Of a DNA stretch of 34,932 nt, positions 30,762 to 34,932 are shown piece by piece. Position 1 is the stretch's first letter; the number at the start of each line of letters is the position of its first letter. Below the pieces are notes generated by a model. That model was given only the letters and a program-made list of their open reading frames with translations. It did not search any database and had not been told where the DNA came from. The stretch comes from an uncultured Bacilli bacterium (lineage in GTDB: Bacteria; Bacillota_I; Bacilli_A; RFN20; CAG-631): assembly GCA_934201705.1 (NCBI GenBank), contig CAKPXF010000027.1, forward strand, positions 1-34,932. Direction: 5' to 3'. The position numbers were made by a program, and so were the translations under genes.

Positions 30762-31559
30762 TTACTTTAAAGTATTTTCAATATCAAGTTTAGGTAAAAC
30801 CTCAATTCCTAGTTCTTTTGCAAAATCATATGCTATTTGTATTTTACTTGACGATAAAGCTTTTGGGGTATGGGCATCAACTCCTATAGCAACCTTATTT
30901 CCAACTTCCTTTGCTATCTTCCAAAATTCTTTATGAGGATAGCGGTACCTATATTCATTATAATGTACTTTCTTTTCCTCATTGTTTATGCATCCACAAT
31001 TAATTTCTAAAACAACATCATTTTTTTTAGCTTCTTCACAAATAATTCTCGATACTTTTTTAGCATTTTCATTAAACGGTCCAAATGATAAAAATAAATC
31101 AGGATGGGCAAATATCTTAAATAATCCACTATTTAATCCTTTTATAGCCTTATTTAAGTATATTTTTAAAAATTTATTATAGGATGTTATTTTCAAATGG
31201 TATTCTACATTATTTTTAAAATATAAAGCATGATTTCCAAATATAAGATAATCAACCTCTTTATTATCTAATAATTTTTTGTAGTATTTAGCATAGTGAT
31301 TGTCCCATTCACATTCAAATCCTACATAAATGTCAATTATTCCTTCATATTTTTTTTGTAGCCTTCTTATACTATTTAAGTAATCATCCTTTAATGTATA
31401 ATCTGCTCTAACATGGGTGTTATAAATATAAGGTAAAATTACATGATCTGAAAAGCCAAGGCCTTTTAAATTAGCTTTTATTGCCTCTTTTACATATTCC
31501 TCATCAGTTCCAGAAGCATGATTGCATCTTTTAGTATGAGTATGATAATTGTATTCCAT
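30762..31559 (-). CDS. PHP-domain phosphoesterase (HisJ/histidinol-phosphatase-like)
   Basis: A 265-residue metal-dependent phosphoesterase of the PHP superfamily. Motif I is NYHTHTKRCNHASG (H6, H8, H14). GFSDHV and VGFECEW supply further ligands, with FGNHAL, FAHPDLF and a final VGVDAHTP-like block (GVDAH). These are the four PHP motifs as in HisJ-type histidinol phosphatase. No other histidine genes are in the window, so the real substrate may be different. A GTG at 31571 is open, but GAGGGTG is 9 nt before ATG 31559, the better start. Confidence 0.82.
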   Translation of the reverse strand: MEYNYHTHTKRCNHASGTDEEYVKEAIKANLKGLGFSDHVILPYIYNTHVRADYTLKDDYLNSIRRLQKKYEGIIDIYVGFECEWDNHYAKYYKKLLDNKEVDYLIFGNHALYFKNNVEYHLKITSYNKFLKIYLNKAIKGLNSGLFKIFAHPDLFLSFGPFNENAKKVSRIICEEAKKNDVVLEINCGCINNEEKKVHYNEYRYRYPHKEFWKIAKEVGNKVAIGVDAHTPKALSSSKIQIAYDFAKELGIEVLPKLDIENTLK

Positions 31560-31696
31560 ATATTTAATCACCCTCTTTTTATACTTAAAACAATTATAAT
31601 TGTTTTTATTTTGTTTTTCAATAAAATAAAATTCTTATTTAACGATGATGCTTTATGTTGTATAATTATATACGTCCAAAGATAAAGGAGTTTATT

Positions 31697-32191
31697 ATGA
31701 AAGTTGCAATATACCCTGGATCGTTTGATCCTATTTCAAATGGCCATTTAGATATTATTAAAAGAGCAAGTAAACTTTTTGATAAAGTTTATGTGTTAGT
31801 TTCAATTAACCCTCAAAAGAATTACATATTTACTGATAATGAAAGAGTACAAATTGTAAAAAAAGCATGTGAAGAAATGAAAAATGTTGAAGTTGTTGCT
31901 TCAAAAGCCTTAGTTTTAGATTTTGCAAAAACAGTTAATGCTTGTTCTATTATTAGAGGTTTAAGAAATCATAATGATTTTGATAATGAAATGCAATTAT
32001 TTCAATTCAACCACACAATTGATAGTTCAATTGAAACAATTCTTCTATTTCCTTCAGCTAACAATTTATTTTTATCATCATCATCAATTAAAGAGTTAGT
32101 TATGTTTAATTCAAGTATTGATAATTATGTCCCTGAAAATGTTAAAGATATAATATTTACGACACTTAAAAATCGTTTGGAAAAAAAATAA
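31697..32191 (+). CDS. coaD: Phosphopantetheine adenylyltransferase
   Basis: Joins ATP and 4'-phosphopantetheine to dephospho-CoA, the fourth step of CoA synthesis. The 164 residues start MKVAIYPGSFDPISNGHLD with the T/HxGH nucleotidyl transferase motif at NGHL. IRGLRNHNDFDNEMQ follows, and the SSSSIKEL block replaces ISSTxIRE. An ATG at 31655 is open, but AAAGGAG (31684-31690) is 6 nt before ATG 31697. TATAAT at 31661-31666 is a probable -10 and would fall inside the longer frame, which supports the shorter start. Confidence 0.95.
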   Translation: MKVAIYPGSFDPISNGHLDIIKRASKLFDKVYVLVSINPQKNYIFTDNERVQIVKKACEEMKNVEVVASKALVLDFAKTVNACSIIRGLRNHNDFDNEMQLFQFNHTIDSSIETILLFPSANNLFLSSSSIKELVMFNSSIDNYVPENVKDIIFTTLKNRLEKK

Positions 32192-32219
32192 GCAAGTCAC
32201 ACAAGATGGCTTGCTTTTA
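32189..32219. terminator. Bidirectional terminator coaD / hsp20
   Basis: AAGCAAGTC (32190-32198) pairs with GGCTTGCTT (32208-32216), 9-nt loop, one G-T pair. A-run before and T-run after serve both convergent genes. Confidence 0.8.
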
Positions 32220-32231
32220 TTTTGACATTAA

Positions 32232-32648
32232 TTAATCGATTTGGATATATTTATTTTCAATTTCTTTCTTTACATCTTTCTTAGGAACAGAGATTTGTAA
32301 AACACCATTGTTGAAGCTAGCTTTAATAGCACTTTGCTCAACATCGCCTACATAATAAGAACGTGAGCATGTTCCATAAAATCTTTCCTTGCGTAAATAC
32401 TTAGGTGAATCTTCTTCCTTTGAAGTCATAGCACTAACAGTTAAGTATTTTTGGTCTAAAGATAATTTAATATCTTTCTTTTCAAATCCTGGTAAATCAA
32501 TCATGAAAATGTATTCATTTTCACTTTCTTTAATATCAGTTTTCATTAATTTGTTTTCTTTTGAAATTGTACCAAAGAAATTGTTAAAGAAATTGTCCTC
32601 ATCATTATATACATCAAAATTATTACGTCTATTTAAATTATTACTCAT
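32232..32648 (-). CDS. Hsp20/alpha-crystallin small heat-shock protein
   Basis: A 138-residue ATP-independent holdase that binds unfolding proteins. The alpha-crystallin domain spans about residues 33-130. It has ENEYIFMIDLPGFEKKDI, YLTVSA, the RSYYVGDVEQSAIKASFNNGVLQISVPK stretch with the family A-x-x-x-N-G-V-L motif, and a short C-terminal YIQID tail in place of the usual I-x-I/V. The N-terminal arm is short and Asn/Phe-rich. AAGGAGA lies before the ATG. Expression is under two CIRCE elements, so HrcA control is expected. Confidence 0.93.
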   Translation of the reverse strand: MSNNLNRRNNFDVYNDEDNFFNNFFGTISKENKLMKTDIKESENEYIFMIDLPGFEKKDIKLSLDQKYLTVSAMTSKEEDSPKYLRKERFYGTCSRSYYVGDVEQSAIKASFNNGVLQISVPKKDVKKEIENKYIQID

Positions 32649-32675
32649 AAAAGTTATCTCCTTTTTTATTTATCT

Positions 32676-32702
32676 TTAGCACTCGATTACCTCGATTGCT
32701 AA
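32676..32702. promoter_or_regulatory. CIRCE element 1 (HrcA operator)
   Basis: TTAGCACTC-N9-GATTGCTAA matches the CIRCE consensus TTAGCACTC-N9-GAGTGCTAA at 17 of 18 arm positions. It lies just downstream of the -10, over the start of transcription. Confidence 0.88.
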
Positions 32703-32706
32703 TTAT

Positions 32707-32734
32707 ATTATACACCATTTTTTAGCACTGTCAA
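32707..32734 (-). promoter_or_regulatory. hsp20 promoter
   Basis: On the minus strand perfect TTGACA (32729-32734), 16 nt, perfect TATAAT (32707-32712). The -35 is inside CIRCE element 2 and transcription starts inside element 1, so HrcA binding would block it fully. Confidence 0.88.
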
Positions 32735-32748
32735 CACCTAAGTGCTAA
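32722..32748. promoter_or_regulatory. CIRCE element 2 (HrcA operator)
   Basis: TTAGCACTG-N9-AAGTGCTAA, 16 of 18 arm positions of the consensus. It overlaps the -35 of the hsp20 promoter and is 46 bp from element 1, start to start. Confidence 0.85.
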
Positions 32749-32780
32749 TTTTTTTTATTTTTTTGCAAAATAAAATTATT

Positions 32781-32824
32781 TTGAAACAAAATTGAAACAA
32801 ATATGAAACTTTTTTGAAACAAAA
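32781..32824. repeat. Four 11-bp direct repeats of TGAAAC
   Basis: Units TTGAAACAAAA, TTGAAACAAAT, ATGAAACTTTT and TTGAAACAAAA follow without gaps. GAAAC starts at 32783, 32794, 32805 and 32816. The exact 11-bp period puts all copies on about the same DNA face. The array ends where the 28-bp palindrome begins. Confidence 0.8.
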
Positions 32825-32852
32825 AATATATGACCCTATAGGGTCATATATT
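32825..32852 (-). terminator. 28-bp perfect palindrome, probable terminator of the 84-aa gene
   Basis: Two 12-nt arms reading AATATATGACCC and its complement flank TATA. On the minus strand the stem runs directly into TTTTTT, so it would end the small membrane gene whose stop lies 65 nt upstream. Perfect symmetry next to the 11-bp repeats also allows a protein-binding role. Confidence 0.6.
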
Positions 32853-32917
32853 ACTCTAAATTTTTTTGTTTAAAACTTCTAAAATTATGTTATTATTATC
32901 TTGTATAAAAATAATAA

Positions 32918-33172
32918 TTATTTATTTAAATTTGCTTTATATAATTCAATTTCATCTATAATTTTATTTAATCTAAAGTGAAAATACCACAATAAGACTA
33001 AAAGTATTATATCAAAAATAATCAATATTAAACTTATAAGTATATAACTAGATTCAATAAAGCTAATGAAAGTTAAGATGTATAAAATGATATTAAATAT
33101 AATTATTAAAGTATATATATTTCTTATTTGTTTTTTCTTTTTAAAAAGTGATAACAGGAAAGTGTTGTTCAT
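32918..33172 (-). CDS. Small membrane protein (84 aa)
   Basis: A basic N-terminal stretch (FKKKKQIRN) precedes two hydrophobic helices (about 20-38 and 44-66), then a charged amphipathic tail (FRLNKIIDEIELYKANLNK). That layout is coherent for a small inner-membrane protein, and the polar ends are not just a by-product of AT-rich DNA. GGAG lies 11 nt before the ATG. There is no recognised family. It sits between hsp20 and the recombinase and has a terminator-like palindrome after it. Confidence 0.5.
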   Translation of the reverse strand: MNNTFLLSLFKKKKQIRNIYTLIIIFNIILYILTFISFIESSYILISLILIIFDIILLVLLWYFHFRLNKIIDEIELYKANLNK

Positions 33173-33215
33173 TATTAGAGAAACTCCATTTCTAATTTAG
33201 TTTGTTCGTAAAGGT

Positions 33216-33248
33216 AAACATTTTTAGATAAGAAAAAAAACATTTTTA
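33216..33248. repeat. AAACATTTTTA repeated 22 bp apart
   Basis: AAACATTTTTA at 33216-33226 and 33238-33248, same orientation, two helical turns apart. An inverted partner, AAATGTTTAA, follows at 33286-33295. The set precedes the recombinase gene and may be its binding site. Confidence 0.4.
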
Positions 33249-33334
33249 TGGAACTGTTTTCAAAATATTTAAACACAATGTTGAGAAATGTTTAAGAAAG
33301 TTGTAAAATGTAAGCAAATAAGCAAAAAATTGAA

Positions 33335-33366
33335 TTTGTTTATAAAAGTTTACTTTTATAAACAAA
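33335..33366. promoter_or_regulatory. 14-bp inverted repeat at the recombinase promoter
   Basis: A perfect pair, TTTGTTTATAAAAG (33335-33348) and CTTTTATAAACAAA (33353-33366), around TTTA. It has no T-run on the plus strand. It covers the -35, so it fits a recombinase binding or crossover site or an autoregulatory operator. Confidence 0.6.
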
Positions 33367-33377
33367 AAATCTATATT
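33349..33377 (+). promoter_or_regulatory. Promoter of the serine recombinase
   Basis: TTTACT (33349-33354), 17 nt, TATATT (33372-33377). Both hexamers are moderate. It starts within the 14-bp inverted repeat. Confidence 0.45.
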
Positions 33378-33413
33378 TTATTATACGACTTTTGTTTTTT
33401 AGGAGGAAATTAA

Positions 33414-34013
33414 ATGACATATGGATATGCAAGAGTATCATCAAAGGATCAAAAACTGGATAGACAAATTGCTGAGCTCGAAAAATTTGGTATAAAAAGT
33501 GAAAATATATATTACGATAAGCAAAGCGGAAAAGATTTTGATAGAGTAAAATATAAGATATTAAAAGATAGATTAAAAGAAGGCGATTTATTGGTAATTA
33601 AATCAATAGATCGTTTAGGTAGAAATTACGATATGATTATCGAGGAATGGTCAAGCATTACTAAAAGAATTAATTGTGATATTGTTGTACTTGATATGGA
33701 CCTATTAGACACAAGAAGTGATAATAAAAATTTAGTTGGTAAATTTATATCTGATATTGTTTTACAAATTCTTTCTTTTGTTGCAGAAAATGAAAGAAAA
33801 AATATAAAACAACGCCAAGCTGAAGGAATTATGATTGCAAAGCAAAAAGGAATAGTGTTTGGCAGGCCAAAAGTTAAACTTCCCACTATTTTTTATGATG
33901 TTTGTGAAAAATTTATGAAAAAAGAATTAACAATAAAAAAATCATTAGAATTAACAGGTATGAAAAAATCATCATTCTATAAATATCTAAACCAATTAAA
34001 AGTAAATAAATAG
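33414..34013 (+). CDS. Small serine recombinase (resolvase/invertase family)
   Basis: A 199-residue site-specific recombinase of the resolvase/invertase type. The N-terminal YARVSSKDQ gives catalytic S9 with R7. IKSIDRLGRN holds the other active-site arginines, followed by the long E-helix (SFVAENERKNIKQRQAEGI). GRPKVKLP leads into a C-terminal helix-turn-helix (LTIKKSLELTGMKKSSFYKYL). AGGAGG lies 8 nt before the ATG. The protein is full length. Such enzymes invert or resolve DNA at short dyads; candidate sites lie just upstream. No transposase is next to it, so it could belong to a phase-variable switch or a mobile remnant. Confidence 0.93.
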   Translation: MTYGYARVSSKDQKLDRQIAELEKFGIKSENIYYDKQSGKDFDRVKYKILKDRLKEGDLLVIKSIDRLGRNYDMIIEEWSSITKRINCDIVVLDMDLLDTRSDNKNLVGKFISDIVLQILSFVAENERKNIKQRQAEGIMIAKQKGIVFGRPKVKLPTIFYDVCEKFMKKELTIKKSLELTGMKKSSFYKYLNQLKVNK

Positions 34014-34030
34014 CATTTTTTTCGACAAAA

Positions 34031-34052
34031 TCTATAAAAAATCTATAAAAAC
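34031..34052. repeat. Tandem 11-bp repeat TCTATAAAAA
   Basis: TCTATAAAAA occurs at 34031-34040 and 34042-34051, an 11-bp period, between the recombinase and the XRE gene. This is the second 11-bp-period repeat within 1.3 kb. Confidence 0.4.
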
Positions 34053-34085
34053 TCCACAAAAAGTATTTATTTTGTCCCATTAAAT

Positions 34086-34094
34086 TGTTATAAT
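34086..34094 (+). promoter_or_regulatory. Extended -10 promoter of the XRE gene
   Basis: TGTTATAAT is a perfect extended -10. It leaves a leader of about 95 nt. The leader has a hairpin with TTCTAA/TTAGAA arms (about 34120-34145) and a second, CACTT/AAGTG, that ends right at the ribosome site GAGGTAAC. Confidence 0.55.
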
Positions 34095-34198
34095 TATTTT
34101 AGAAAAATTTTTAAAAGGTTTCTAAGTGTGTCGTGACTTTTAGAAGAATTTAGTATTAAAATACAATCGGCACTTCAATTAAAAAGTGAGGTAACATT

Positions 34199-34932
34199 AT
34201 GGAATTGTCTGAAAAAATTAAAAGACTTAGAATTCAAAATAATTATAAGCAAGAAGAGCTAGCTGAAGTATGTAACGTTACACGCAGTGCAGTTTCTAAT
34301 TGGGAAACAGGTAGAAGAATTCCCGATTGGGACAATATTGTGACAATTGCTAAATTATTTAATGTTACTGTTGAAGATCTTGCAAGCAGCAAAAAACTTT
34401 GTAAGAAACCATCTACTTTTATTAAAGCCATTCCGGAAGCTAAATTAAAAGGTAGTGAATTGCCAATTTTCTTTTCAGCATTACTTTTCTTAGCAATTTC
34501 TATAATGCTAGTAAGTTATATGCCAAGAATGGATAGATTATATTATAATTACATGTATAAATATGGAAACTTTTATGATGATGCTTCAAAAGTTGAAGTA
34601 CTTCTATCTAATAATAGTAGTTTTCCATTGTCATCTGTAGAACGTGTAGAAAAGCTTGAATATAGCCAAACTAAAGCCTATAATCCAAAAATTTATCAAG
34701 GTACTATTGAATTATTTGATAGACATTATATTTTTCTTAAATGTATATTAAATAATGGTAGTGAAAATTATTTTTCAAATAAAGAAACAATTTCAATAAA
34801 TTATAACCCTAATAATTTATTAAAATATGATAATTTTTCTCAAAAATTCGTTTTACTTGGAAATAGTAACCAAATTTTAAAAATTCAAATAATTGCTGAA
34901 ATAACTGAATCTTGTATCTATATTAGTGCTTT
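34199..34932 (+). CDS. XRE-family regulator with membrane anchor (runs off the window)
   Basis: Partial: 244 codons are visible and no stop is reached. Residues 1-65 are an XRE/Cro helix-turn-helix (LSEKIKRLRIQNNYKQEELA, then VTRSAVSNWETGRRIPDW, then LFNVTVEDLA). A hydrophobic helix follows at about 88-108. The rest is a probable external domain with Tyr/Asn-rich beta-like strands of no family I know. A one-helix anchor between DNA-binding and external parts suggests a membrane-tethered regulator or sensor. GAGGTAA lies 7-8 nt before the ATG. It follows the recombinase gene on the same strand but has its own promoter. Confidence 0.85.
   Translation, partial: MELSEKIKRLRIQNNYKQEELAEVCNVTRSAVSNWETGRRIPDWDNIVTIAKLFNVTVEDLASSKKLCKKPSTFIKAIPEAKLKGSELPIFFSALLFLAISIMLVSYMPRMDRLYYNYMYKYGNFYDDASKVEVLLSNNSSFPLSSVERVEKLEYSQTKAYNPKIYQGTIELFDRHYIFLKCILNNGSENYFSNKETISINYNPNNLLKYDNFSQKFVLLGNSNQILKIQIIAEITESCIYISA

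Noticed and set aside
32781..32824. CRISPR array
   Set aside because: Units are 11 bp with no spacers and no cas genes nearby; they are contiguous direct repeats.
34243..34431. Minus-strand 62-aa frame
   Set aside because: Antisense to the helix-turn-helix of the XRE gene, which has clear SD and family motifs.
1..34932. Mollicute code with TGA as tryptophan
   Set aside because: TGA ends several genes with terminators or starts right after, and conserved Trp positions use TGG.

Overview
The window comes from a very AT-rich, low-GC Gram-positive-type bacterium. The standard genetic code is in use: TGA ends several genes and Trp is TGG. It has peptidoglycan synthesis (murA), strong Shine-Dalgarno sites of the AGGAGG type, HrcA/CIRCE heat-shock control, acetate kinase and fused MacB-like ABC exporters. 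This fits the Erysipelotrichales / RF39 / Acholeplasma-related part of Bacilli, but no 16S gene or phylogeny was available, so placement is inference.

Layout. 1-1757: a hypothetical gene and a doubtful small membrane ORF. 1758-3795 (minus): a metallo-beta-lactamase-fold hydrolase overlapping an EPSP-synthase-fold protein that has lost most of its catalytic residues. Divergent from these, 3973-10284 (plus): two tandem 920-residue MacB-like ABC exporters and a TVP38/TMEM64 membrane protein. A 24-bp dyad lies between the two divergent promoters. 10381-14277 (plus): a Ca2+-type P-type ATPase and HflX. 14297-15532 (minus): an M29 aminopeptidase. 15634-16881 (plus): a GltD-like FAD/NADPH oxidoreductase. 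16890-20914 (minus): operon ackA-nrnA-rimO-mazF-like toxin. Then tRNA-Ser(CGA) and a DUF3592-like membrane protein.

21780-24890 looks like an accessory cassette between two tRNA loci: a lipoprotein gene and a secreted papain-like cysteine peptidase with a Cys-rich tail, bracketed by near-identical 23-bp direct repeats. After it come, on the minus strand, gltX with its cognate tRNA-Glu(CUC) just downstream, and a Bax-inhibitor-1 family protein whose start abuts a 6-codon leader ORF. Further along are murA with a degenerate SGNH protein, a DUF5677-like protein and a PHP phosphoesterase. coaD (plus) and hsp20 (minus, between two CIRCE elements) follow.

32750-34932 again looks accessory: a phased 4 x 11-bp repeat abutting a 28-bp perfect palindrome, a small membrane protein, a small serine recombinase with a 14-bp inverted repeat at its promoter, and an XRE regulator with a membrane anchor that runs off the window.

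Most of the window is housekeeping. The parts most likely to be new are the pseudo-AroA/MBL/twin-exporter locus, the repeat-flanked peptidase-lipoprotein cassette, the leader ORF before the BI-1 gene, and the repeat-plus-palindrome element beside the recombinase. All alignments are by eye; no database search was run.
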